Assembly: GCA_947311845.1 (NCBI GenBank)
Contig: CAMZMU010000049.1
Location: forward strand, 8,716,931-8,780,930
Direction: 5' to 3'
Length of the DNA stretch: 64,000 bases
Origin: Poa pratensis
Lineage: Eukaryota > Streptophyta > Magnoliopsida > Poales > Poaceae
Below, piece after piece: positions 13,041 to 23,544 of the stretch (position 1 is the first letter of the stretch; every line of letters begins with the position of its first letter). Made by a program: the position numbers and the translations under genes. The notes under the pieces are model-generated. The model had not been told where the DNA came from, ran no database searches, and was given only the letters and a program-made list of their open reading frames with translations.

Positions 13041-13072
13041 AGGTGCTTTTTCTAACCCTCATCGCCGCCGCC

Positions 13073-13780
13073 ATGCACGTCCCGTCCGAGTCCGACGGCC
13101 CGGAGATCCCGGCCATATCTTCCGCCATCCTCAAGAACCTGCCGCCCTCCGAGCGCGATATCTACAATCGCATATACGCGGCGGGCAACAAGGGCATGTC
13201 GAGCAGGGACCTCCGGAACGCCACGAACCTGTCCGCATCCGGCCTCAGCAAGCTCACCCGCGCCCTCGTCAAGCGGGGCATCCTCAAGGAGGTCACGGAC
13301 GTCCGGAACCGCCGGAACAAGCTCTTCATGGACGCCCGCATCGAGCCCGCCCCGGAGATCGCCGGCGGCACCTGGTACCACGACGGCCAGCTCGACACCG
13401 ACACCGACGCCGTCGCCGCCGTGCGCCGCAGGTGCCTCGAACAGGTCGACAGGCTCGGAGCCGCCACGCCGGAGATGGTCCACAAGGGCGTCGAGAGGGA
13501 TGGCCCCAGGGCCCGGTACACGGTCGACCAGATCACGGACATCCTGCAGACGATGGCGCTCGACAGGGCGCTCGAGAAGTGCACGAGCACCGGGGAGGGG
13601 GAGTTCTGCGCGGTCAGGGCCGGGACGGTGTGCTTCCGGAGGGGCGGCGCGCCGCAGGGCGGTATGATGGAGGGGATCCCGTGCGGGGCTTGCCCCAGGA
13701 TCGATGAGTGCTCGCCGGACGGGGTCATCTCGCCGGCCACCTGCGTCTGCTACAACAAGTGGCTGCAGATGGACTTCTAG
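13073..13780 (+). CDS. RPC6: RNA polymerase III subunit RPC6 (RPC34/C34 family)
   Basis: An intact, intronless ORF of 235 aa, close to the length I recall for plant homologues. The family recruits Pol III to TFIIIB and helps open promoters in the nucleus. Residues ~20-95 form the winged-helix part (ERDIYNRIYAAGNKGMSSRD, LTRALVKRGILKEV, KLFMDARIEPAPEI). A second helical part spans ~110-180. The C-terminus has the Cys motif CGACPRIDEC...ATCVCYNKWLQ, which in the family binds an iron-sulfur cluster. The ATG at 13,073 is preferred: the upstream in-frame ATG at 13,043 lies inside the CACTA terminus. Only 18 bp separate the element from this ATG, so promoter and leader are missing or supplied by the element. 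The lack of introns and a second copy at 38,303 suggest retrocopy origin or an intronless family. Confidence 0.9.
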   Translation: MHVPSESDGPEIPAISSAILKNLPPSERDIYNRIYAAGNKGMSSRDLRNATNLSASGLSKLTRALVKRGILKEVTDVRNRRNKLFMDARIEPAPEIAGGTWYHDGQLDTDTDAVAAVRRRCLEQVDRLGAATPEMVHKGVERDGPRARYTVDQITDILQTMALDRALEKCTSTGEGEFCAVRAGTVCFRRGGAPQGGMMEGIPCGACPRIDECSPDGVISPATCVCYNKWLQMDF

Positions 13781-14109
13781 GCGCTCATCCCCTGCTCTTC
13801 CACGTATCAAATTGTGCTGGGATGAATGGGGTTGGTATACACTTGTGGGACTGCCGTAGTTATGCCCTGGTGTTGTGGGATCGATCGCACGGTGTTGTGG
13901 TGCGTGGCCTAGGACATGGTATACATGTCAGGTGGTCTATACCTTATGTAAGTATTTATATTAAGAATCAGTTACAGAGCTGCGATGTACTGTTTGCTGT
14001 CAGTTTAGAGCAGACACTTTGTTTGTTAATTTAAATGTCATTGTCTATCTCTGTTTAATTCAGTGTCAAGTATGTATACTGAACAAATCCATTTCTCCAT
14101 TAAGTTCTA

Positions 14110-14261
14110 CTCCCTCCGTATCGAAATATAAGATGTTTTACCATTTTTGGATCCACATGTTAATGTGCAAGATTCACATGTGGTACATGAACATGTCTAC
14201 TTGTCTAGATACATATGTGTCCACAAATGCTAAAACATCTTATATTTTGATACGGAGGGAG
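14110..14261. mobile_element. Stowaway MITE (152 bp)
   Basis: Inverted ends CTCCCTCCGTATCGAAATAT and its complement flank the element, with TA duplicated on both sides (14,108-14,109 and 14,262-14,263). It is a non-autonomous Tc1/Mariner-type element about 330 bp downstream of RPC6. Confidence 0.95.
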
Positions 14262-14922
14262 TAGCTGATTATGATTGATAGTCTTCCACAAACTAGGAGG
14301 CAGTGTCTTGACTGTTAAAGGATCATCATATTCTCATAGTATTGTAGCTGCATTATTTCATTTGGATTTGTCAAAGTTCGGAAAACATTGGTCTCTGCTG
14401 AAATGAGGTACCTTCTTGATCATTTTACTAATCTGCATCACCAAAAGAGTCAACCTGACACTTCTTAAAATATGTGCACCACATGTGCACTATGATATGG
14501 TGAAATATGTGCACTGTAGAGGACTTCAGGTTTTTGTGCCGTCACCTTATTTGGTTGGTTGTAGACTTATAGTGTATACGCTGATCTGCGTTGCTTTTTG
14601 CTCCAAGACTTTATGAAGGACAACGAATTGATACGCTCCTTGCTTTATGTACTCTTAAGCTCCAGATCACTGAATTCTATACAAAGGGAATGAACTAATA
14701 ATATTGCTACTGAGTGTGGACCAGATGCACAAGAGTACAGTCTTTGTTTATGCTTAGAATTCCTGCTGATTTCCTGCTGTTTTTCTTCATCTGCAAGTTG
14801 TGTCCTTGCTGGCGCTTAGTTCTTCTTCCTGGGATTTTTTCGGGGATGCAGTTAAGCAGGGGATTATCTATTGCTGGATATTTACCTGCATATTTGTTGT
14901 ATGCATAAACGGGCTTGCTACG

Positions 14923-16205
14923 ATGGATTTCGAGTTCTTCACGATCATACAAGATACAACGAACCTCCTTGGACAAACTGGTACGGTAGTCATCCTTTGC
15001 CGTGAAGTGGACGGCCGTGAGCCCTGTGAAGTGAAGCTGCGTGAGGTGGGTAATGGGCCTTGCAACCTGTGGGACGCCTAGGTGGTGTTTGACGGGGATG
15101 GCCACATTCACCTCCGGCGCGGCTGGGAGCGGTTCACCCGCTCTTACGGCATGCAGTTAGGTCATTTTCTGGTCTTCACTAACGATGGCGTCGACGAGCT
15201 CACCGCCAAGCTGTTTGCCACGAGCATGTGCCGCGGGCACTACCACTGCGACAACCCCAATCCGGATATCTGCTCGGACAAATTCTTCGTTATCACACCA
15301 GAAACCTCCTCGGACAAACTGGTACAGTATTCAACAGTGTTTCTGCACATTGATATCTGCAGTTTAACTCTAAACTCTTCTCGATCCTTTGTTGTAGAGG
15401 CTGCCTAACAAGTTTGCCGAGATGCTGGACAACCGTTAGCCCCGTGAAGTGAAGCTGTGTGAGGTGGACGGTGGGCCTCGCAACCTGTGGGACGTCGAGG
15501 TGGTGTTTGACGGGGACAACCACATTTACCTCGTGCGTGGCTGAGAGAGGTTCGGGCACTCTTACAGCCTGCATGTAGGCCGTCTCCTGGTCTTCAGTTA
15601 CGATGGCGCCAACTTGTTCTCCATCAAGGTGTTCGACCTGAGCATGTGCCACATGCACTACTGCTACGACGCCACTTCAGATAGTGTTCTCGACAACTTC
15701 TGTGTGTTTCCCAATCGGGCCCACTTGAAGGAAGGTCAAAAGGCAATTCTGAAGGACTTTTGTGGTGAGAACAAACCAAAGACACCACTTTATATGTTTG
15801 TAGGACGCAAAAGGCACACCTTGCCGACTTCAAAAGCAAGATGGTATATATATGCCCAGCCTCTTATTTGCAGTATTTCTTTGCTAGTGTTTCTTGTCTA
15901 ATTGACTTGCCATATCTTTGCTAGTGTTTCAAGAAAGAGTACACCAAGAACTACCTAAAAAAGCCTTACAAAAAAAAACCACTGTAAATGTCTACTACAA
16001 TAATAAGAAAAAAATGGCCGAAGTCCGGATGAAGATTGGAGAAGACGACAAGGAAGCGATAATGACATCCAAGTGGTTGTATGTAACGAAGGGTCTGGAC
16101 TTTGCAGTGGGTGATATTGCCATGTTCTGGTTTCAGAACTTTGAAGATGGTGACGATGATGGCCTATCGAGTGGCAGATTTGGTTTGGATGGGGTCCGGC
16201 TTTGA
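14923..16205 (+). pseudogene. B3-domain (REM-like) gene, broken
   Basis: B3 domains are plant DNA-binding folds. The first copy starts MDFEFFTIIQD and reads GREPCEVKLREVGNGPCNLW, then a TAG (15,079-15,081), then VVFDGDGHIHLRRGWERF, LGHFLVFTNDG and CRGHYHCDNP in the same frame. A second tandem copy (about 15,390-15,670) repeats the pattern (VKLCEVDGGPRNLWDVEVVF) but carries TAG after DNR and TGA after VRG, while GRLLVFSYDGANLFSIKVF remains readable. Exon-like pieces to 16,205 (MTSKWLYVTKGLDFAVGDIAMFWFQNF) resemble a third B3 C-terminal half. Three stops make this a pseudogene of a multi-B3 REM-type factor. Confidence 0.75.
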
Positions 16206-16608
16206 CGCTGTGGGGAGATCCATAGATATGGATAGAGTCTTCCTCGCTCATTATTAAGATAACTCATGTCTTCATAACCAATTGCCACGTGTTGAAGGAG
16301 TTGGGCGCTATCATATCTTTGAAACTCCTACTACTCTACCGTACCATTCACAACCATGACACTGTGCACGCCTCTAATACCCTCATAATTAAGCAAGCAT
16401 ATCTCATAGTACTCATTTTCTTCCTCTTTCGATAACACTTCTCATAATCTCATGGCGCATTATTTTCAGTTGTAGATCGACGTAGGGCCTTCCATTGTGT
16501 TTTTAGACCCCGAGCTAGTTAAACTTAAATATAATTATACTAATTTTTTTACACCTTTTTTAGATTTTTTATCTTACAGTGATTTTCAAAAATATATGTT
16601 GTATACCA

Positions 16609-16746
16609 CTCCCTCCATTCCTAATTACAAGATGTTTTAAATATTATTAAATATTGACTAAAATAAGTGAACATACACATAAAATGCGTTTAGATGCATA
16701 GAAATCTTAGAAAAGCTAAAATATTTTATATTTGGAACGGAGGGAG
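16609..16746. mobile_element. Stowaway MITE (~138 bp)
   Basis: Ends CTCCCTCCATTCCTAATTAC and GGAACGGAGGGAG are inverted; TA follows on the right, while the left flank has changed to CA. The interior shares 'aagatgtttta'-type Stowaway sequence. Confidence 0.88.
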
Positions 16747-16749
16747 TAA

Positions 16750-17690
16750 GTAGTTGACATTGTTAATCATACACTAACTTTCTCAATTGTTTCCCGTTAT
16801 ATAGTTGTAATGTATATCACTGAAAATATATCTGAGTTGCACTTTTTTTTTCGTTTGTGAGATAATCCTTAACAATATACAAAACCACCTTAATTGTAAA
16901 AAAATACGCACCTCCTTGACTTGTTTTATACTTGATAAATAATTAACATATTTATATATTATTGTGTCAATGATCTTCTCTATTTTTGGTATTGTTAAAT
17001 ATTTTAGTAAATTTTAGATAGCATACAACCTAGAAAATGTCCTAACTATGTAGGGTTACATGCAGGATTTTAAAATTTTCCGTCTTGCATAACCGCCAAG
17101 ATCTACTATGAAAATATGCAACACCCCATAATTCCAAATCTAGAACTTAGAAATACTGTTACGGAGTGTTTGTCGATGACGTTGTTGATGAATATCTCCT
17201 ATGGGGCCGCCCTGAATAGGGCCCAAATAATAGATAGTGTTTTTTCTCTTCTCGTGTTTGATTTTTTATTTTTTTCTGTTTTAGTTAAACAGTAAAATTA
17301 AATGAATAATTTTTTTAAATGAACATTTTTCAAATATGAACATTTTTTTAATATGAATATTTTAAAATCTTGACCCTTTTTAAGAATGAACATTTTCAAC
17401 TATGGGCAATTTTAAATCTTTTTTTAATAAATGAATATTTTAAAATATGAATTTTTAAATCTGAACCATTTAAAAAATGATTTTTTTTAATTTGAAAAAA
17501 GTCAAAAAAATCAAGAAATGAAAAATAGAAAACAGAAAATAAATATAAAAAGAAAGTAAAATAAAAGAAAAAATGAAAAGAAAAAGGAAAACGAAACAGA
17601 AAAAAACTAACCGGTGAAGGCGTGAAGCCTATAATGTGCCGGCCCATTAGCTGCGGAGGGGTACGCGGCGCGGTGCATCCTCCGCGGTAC
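16750..17690. other. AT-rich intergenic stretch
   Basis: No credible coding region. From 17,290 to 17,600 it is a degenerate A/T-rich series of 'gaacattttt / aatatgaa' words and poly-A/T runs. Short reading frames here are compositional artefacts. Confidence 0.7.
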
Positions 17691-18002
17691 GCGGTATATA
17701 GGATTTCGCCCCGACGCCTTCCGTCAGCTAACGGCTAGTGCCCGTCAAAAAAAAAACTAACGGCTAGTGAGCCAATGCCGCGGCGGCGCAGGGTAGGGGA
17801 ATCGAGGCGAGGGACCGGCATCGTCGACGGCTCCGCCGCCTGTTCCACCGCCGCACGCCCTCGGGCTCCGTGCCCAGCTTCCAGCCAGTTCTCCGCCGGC
17901 GAGGACTTCTCCTCCTCGGGCATCGAGGTCGTCCAGGACCCGGATCTTGTTGGCCTCGGCGCCATCCGCTCCCCAAGCGCAAGATGCCGCTCCCCGTCGA
18001 AG
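17690..18002 (+). other. Candidate promoter and first exon
   Basis: The sequence gcggTATATAgg (about 17,692-17,701) precedes a GC-rich exon with ATG at 17,775 (MPRRRRVGESRRGTGIVDGS...) and a donor gaag|gtgaga at 18,002/18,003. A one-base shift near 17,975 would give the smoother reading IRSPKRKMPLPVE, so the frame may be damaged. The protein is not recognised. It may be the first exon of the SUD1-like locus 3 kb downstream, but no RING-type zinc finger was found to support that. Confidence 0.35.
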
Positions 18003-21000
18003 GTGAGATACCTCTGTGCTGGTGGAGTACCTTCCATGCTTTGGGAGTTCTGGATGCTTTCTTGCGATTCTTGATTCGTCGTCACCAGAAATTCCTTAAC
18101 CAAGGTCGCGGGAATCGAGACCGCGGCGAAAGAGGGAGGCGTGGACGGCGGTGCCTGGTGCTGCTGCTTTGGGTGAACCGGCGGCGAGGAGAGGCTGGTA
18201 GGTGTAGTTGTTGGGGTTGGAGAGGGGATTTAGAAGCATGGAGCGGTAGGGTGCAGCGAGGGTGGGCTTGGAGGAGTGAGAGGCCGTAGGGGAGGGAAGA
18301 GTTGGCGGCTGATGCAGCGAGGGGGGCGGCGGCGGAGGGGTCGGCGTTGCGGAGGAGGCGTGCGTGAAGGGGAATGAGCTCGTCGTGGTGGCTGGCGGCG
18401 CCGGAGGAGACCTGATGTGGGCCGTGCCTCGGCCGCGTCTTCGTTAGAGCAATTTGAGCCTCCGGAGTTACAGTCCTCTCCCCATTTTACAAATTTCTAA
18501 ACCAAGATCGGATCTTTGCGTCAGCTGCTGGGCAGGGGAGCTTTGCGCCTCTCTGATCCAATTTCTTTTCTTTCAATCGATACGAACAGTAGGTGATCCT
18601 GTTTGTTTACTCTTCAAGCGGAAACACACATCTTGTGCGTTTCAACATACTTACTAGAAAGAACATTGCTGCTTTGGTTACTCTCTGTAGCTGCCCGCGC
18701 CTTCGGTTTTATATCAAGTGCCAACACATTATGGAGAGGAAATTTGACTGTATTCTGCTGTTGCTGTTTGTGCTTAGAGGAAATGAATCAAATGACCTTG
18801 TTCTCTGTTATAGTCATGCATCTCATTACCTATAAAAGTTATTTGGGATAATTATGAGATGTTGACATGTTTGTTGTGTACAATTTTGAACTAATCTTGT
18901 TTCTTTTATGGTGTTAGCGAGATTCAATTACCTGTCCCTCTTTGTTTTATATTGTAGTCACATTCAGATGGAGACAACACATATGATTCCTTGTAGTATT
19001 ATTTTTCTTTCTCTCGTTTTGACTCCTCTTGTTGCAACAGCTGGATGGGGTGATTTGTTGTGGCGGATGGAGAGCTTGAGAGGGTGGAGCTGCGCAGCTC
19101 GCTGGTGGGTGGCGACCGCCTCCATTCGCCCTCCTGCTCGAGCCGACGTCTGGACCAAGAGCCAAGAGGCCCTCTCTAGCTGATGCCCTAGGCTGCTCCT
19201 GCTGCTGCTGCTTCTGCCTGACTTCATCGACCTGGTGCTGCCATTGGAGGTATAAATCCCTCAATTCAAGTGTTTTTTCATGTGCTCCAAGTCTTGTTTT
19301 GGTAAAGCATCTAATGCATCATATCCTGATGGAGTAGTACTACAACAACCACCAGTGTTTTGTTTGGAGTAGTAGATGCAACCTTAGCGTCCTCCTGTTG
19401 ATTCACTGTCTACTAGCTAGCTAGACGATGCTCATGTTGTACTTTGCTTCGTCTAGTGTCCTTGTCCATTCTTTTTTAAATAACAGTCACTATTATGGGC
19501 ATTTCAGATTTGTGGAATCCGGAGAGAGGAAAATGCGTGTTGAAGGCATAAGAGCACATCCCTTGTATTTTCCATATGTTATGAACAGTCATGTCCCACG
19601 GTCTTTTTTTTTTGCACTGGTTAAGAAATAAAGGATAGGTGTGTAAGATTTTTTTTTTGTCCTTGTCCGTTTAGATAATAGTACACCAAGTTATGATGCT
19701 CCTGGTTGATTTCCCTTTCCAAGGCTTGTCTATGTTTCTCGATTATGAAAACCAAAATGCATGTCCTGTAATATATTGTATAATATTAAATAAGTACATA
19801 AATAATTCTGGGTGTTTATGATCTGAGAAATTGACTTGGCATGCTATCCTGTTCGAGGTCTAACAAGACTGGATTATTAAGTTGGTGCTTATGATTTCAA
19901 TATGTACCAATGCTAAGTTTTGCACATTTTCAGTGTGTCACTAATTAAGCAAATTAATTGACGTTCAAACCTGCTATCCAGTGAGCTGTGATAATTATCT
20001 GGCCCAGCACCCGATGGATAATATCCTGATAAAGTGCAACGTTTTTGTTTGTTTGGGACAACACGTTTGGATTCACCATATCTGTTGTACTACCTGTCAT
20101 AATCTGTTTCTCTCATTGCTAGTTTTGCTAGCTGCACTTGTCTGCTTCTGATATTGCTTCAAACAGCACACTTACAAGAATGGAACTAATCATCTGCAGC
20201 TGGGCGTTCTGTTACAGATGGTTGCGTACATGTGAAGAGTACCCCCAGCCTAGCTGACCCAAGGTTGGTGCTCCAGCAGCAGCTTCTGCCTGCATTAAAA
20301 AACCATGTGAAGCTTGAGGGTTCGATGGTACCTGTTGCTTACATGCATTAGGCTTCTTCTGTCGCTAGCTTGAATTTGTTTTGTCACACCAATCTAGCTA
20401 AATCTGGCTATTGAACTAATGCAGGTCGGGCCTTTGACTTTTCATGGCTTTGTGTGAAGCCTCGCATTGCTCCACCTGGTCTGGCTCCGTCGTCGCGGCG
20501 TCCTGCTGCTCGCTGTCACCGTGAGTACGACCGCCAGCACACCTACCCTGGCTGGGACACTCTTGAGCATTTAGCACAAGATAGCTTTTGCTTTCCATAG
20601 GTCATAGTCTAGTATAACTCCAGTTAAAAGTGCTGATGTCGTTTACGGTCTTGGTTATTGCCAGAAGCAGAACTTAAATATTTGGTTACCAGATAAAAAA
20701 ATAGTACGAGTTGTTCTATAAAATTAGACGACATTCTGTTCTTTAGCTTTTCCTACCCTCCAATTGGACGAGACATCATCAATTTGGTTTGCTGTTTGTC
20801 AGTCTGGACCTTGGGTACATGCAAATTACAATGGTAGGATATATAGGTGTAGGATTATTTGGTTATTATTTTGAGTGTCCCACCACCAGTGTCAAAGCTT
20901 GTCCTTCTTGGTGCTGTAATCACTTGGCTGTTGCAGAATTTTAGAACCTTGTTTGACTAGTTCCACTTCCACCATGGCTTTGTCTACGCTAGCTTAGTTA

Positions 21001-21088
21001 TGTGCATGCTTTCGGACAATGGATGCTTCTTGTGATAACCTTCTTATACTTATTTCCAGAAATTCTAACTATATGCTTTTCTTATCAG
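18003..21088. other. Stretch without an assignable gene
   Basis: GC-rich low-complexity sequence to about 18,430, then AT-rich sequence with short open frames only. Exon-like GC islands at 19,040-19,250 and 20,450-20,560 have no recognisable protein. This may be intron or decayed exons of the downstream SUD1-like gene. Confidence 0.4.
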
Positions 21089-23476
21089 GTGGTAATACTT
21101 GACATAACCATTGCTTGTATTTTTGGTTTTGTCCCCTTTTCATTGGGAAGGATAATCCTATGGTGCATCATGTTTCAACTTGGTGAAATATGGCTGAATT
21201 CAACTCATACACTTCAACTGGTTATATCCTTTTAATTGGATATAAATATATCTTTTCACCGGGTGTTACGTTTACTGGGATGCATACTTTCCGTCAATAC
21301 TCGAGAGCGAGCCCCTTTCTGATTGCAATTTTCTTCAAGGCCTTGGCCGCTGGGATATGCTTTTTGTTGAGCCTCTTATGTAGGCTGCCTGGTATACATA
21401 TTATGGTCTGTAAGACATTCTCTCAGTGCCAGAAGTTCTTCAGAGGAACCGCAAATTTGATTGCAAATTTGATCGCTGCTAACAATATTTTTTTATTTCT
21501 TAAACATGGCTATAACCATTCCCTTGCTCTTTGGATGGTCTCTTGATATCTGCACTTCAAGAATGTTTGATGCAACAATATATCAAAGGTTCCAAGCTTT
21601 ATGGGCTTCATCATTTTCTTCTATTGCTCTTCATTGGCTTATTGGATGCATCTTTTTGATACTACGCTCCATGTTTTCCAGCCTTCTTCGTCCGGTAATT
21701 ATCTTACTGTATTTGTGGTCTTATCATTTCATAGTGTATATTCAGTATATGGCTTAGGGTGTAATGAGAGATTTTTTTGTTTGATTGAATAGATATTGAG
21801 GACAAGAGTTAATATTCCATTTGTCCAACTTGATGAAGAGCAAGATAAGAAACCATGCATACGTGAACCATTCTTAAAAATTCTTGAGGAAGCTCCCTGG
21901 TCTTTTTGTTGGCATTATCTTTGTTGGTATGGTCATATTTGTTCCTATTCAAATTGCTGGTCAGTTGGCACCTAAGCTGTTCCCGTTAGATATCAGGTAA
22001 GTATTGTATTTTTGTCTTCATCTGATGTATCTACCAGACTTTGTGACTAAACACATTGGTTTTAATATTGTGAACTGTAGCTACTTCGATGTTCCTACTA
22101 AGGGCACATCATTTTGGCAAGCTCCACGAAACTATGCAGAGTTACTTTCTGGTGTTCTTCTGAAGTTTCTCATTTGCAATACACTCAAATATTTCAAGCC
22201 TGGAACACTAGTGGAGAAGATATCACGAAACTGGTTTGCCAATACTGGACAAGCTCTTGATCTGCTAGATTTGCTGATTGTCCAGCCTGATGGAGCCCGT
22301 GGACATGAGGTTGAGAATAGTGTCACATCAAATGATCAGTATGGTAGCACTTCTGAAGCTAAGGCTAAAAGGTAAACCCCCATTTTTTGTTAATTCAGAG
22401 TACTGTACAGTATGCATTTTTTAAGCCTGACTGCAGCTCCACCCATTCTCTAATATGATCTACTTTTATTTCCTGTAATTTCATTTCTTACTATATATTT
22501 AAGGTACATGCATTGCAGTCGTTTTGTCGTGTCTTCTCTTTTCACATTTTTACCTCGCCGATGAAGATGATAGTCTATCTCGGACTCCTTACCAAAATGT
22601 GTCTTCTCATAGGGCGTAATATTCAAGTGAGATCCATATATGGTTTTATCATCTGACATTCCTTCCAAATGGGCACTATGGATCATATGACACAGTTACA
22701 TCTTCTGCACAACGATTTTATTCTCATAAGAAACCATTTTTCTTGTGATTATTCCCCTAATCTCGTGTCTGTTATTTGCTGTACGTGCCTGGTCATTATC
22801 TTGTACCATTCAACTAATTGAAGTCTTACAAATCTAGACTTGTTGGCCACACAGTTTTTAACATTTTTTACCCTTCTCATACATTGTAACAGGAGATTCG
22901 TTGCAGTTCGATTGATGCTACTTGTAGTGCTAGCATGGTTGACTGTTGTGGTTTTCAACTCTGTTGTGCTTATTTTCCAAGTTTTAGTTGGGCGTGCATT
23001 GTTGTTTGCCATCCCTCTGGAAATATTTCTCTTAGAGATTTAATTATTATTGCTTTCGTTGTTGGATTTTGCACCATATCAACTATTATTGCTGCCTCTA
23101 GAGATTCACTTGTCTACATGACTTCTGGGAGAACATGCCATCTAGCTTCTCATATCTTCAAGTGGGCTGTAACTGCTTTGAAGAGTTGTCCGCTTTTGTT
23201 CATATGGATGAGCAATTTAATTGATGTGGTTTCATTTATTTTTTTATTTTAAGTTAAAGTTTAGTAACTCGTTGTCTGCTGGTCTGCTATCAGGTTGTTA
23301 TCCTCCCCATTCTGATCGGAGTGCTGGTTGATTTTCTCCTGATATCACCCTTCAAGTTCCTGGTAGATTTTCTGGTGATACCACCCTTCACTTTGCCCGC
23401 TGATGACATTCCAGTTCTAGACTTCTTCAACATTTGGTTCCTGGGGCTGCTATTGGTCAAAATCTGGACTATGTTG
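21089..23476 (+). pseudogene. SUD1/DOA10-like E3 ubiquitin ligase, C-terminal exons
   Basis: Exons with GT/AG borders: 21,089-21,694, 21,793-21,996, 22,081-22,371, 22,893 to ~23,225 and 23,294-23,476. They read like the multi-membrane C-terminal half of plant SUD1/CER9 and yeast Doa10, an ER ligase of sterol and wax control: VPFSLGRIIL, GWSLDICTSRMFDATIYQRF, LFPLDI, WQAPRNYAELLSGVLLKFLI, MLLVVLAWLTVVVFNSVVLI, VGRALLFAIP, PVLDFFNIWFLGLLLVKIWT. The frame changes near 21,225, ~21,500, ~21,890 (before FVGIIFVGMVIFVPIQIAGQ) and ~23,035. No RING-CH domain is visible upstream. The last donor opens straight onto the satellite array, and I found no convincing next exon. This is probably a truncated pseudogene. 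Confidence 0.72.
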
Positions 23477-23544
23477 GTGAGACGCAACTTTTCTTTTCGC
23501 TTTTCCAGACCTCTTAACCTACATTATTATCGTGCTTTGAATTA

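Larger units (their letters stand above)
9161..13054 (+). mobile_element. CACTA (En/Spm) element, body and 3' end
   Basis: The element contains the TNP1/ULP1-like coding region (9,194-12,598), a GC minisatellite, and a 3' block of alternating direct and inverted copies of TTGGTCCCGGTT / AACCGGGACCAA at about 12,866-13,040. It ends with GGTGCTTTTTCTA, which matches the complement of the usual CACTAGAAAAAGCACC terminus except that the last three bases (GTG) are missing or replaced by ACC. The main DDE transposase ORF is absent, so the copy is not autonomous. Confidence 0.8.

Noticed and set aside
13052..13810. 252-aa minus-strand frame opposite RPC6
   Set aside because: Shadow of a GC-rich coding sequence; no family signature, whereas the plus strand is clear RPC6.
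18947..19264. Minus-strand frame of 105 aa with Gln-rich start
   Set aside because: CTG-repeat composition artefact, with no domain, promoter or splice context.
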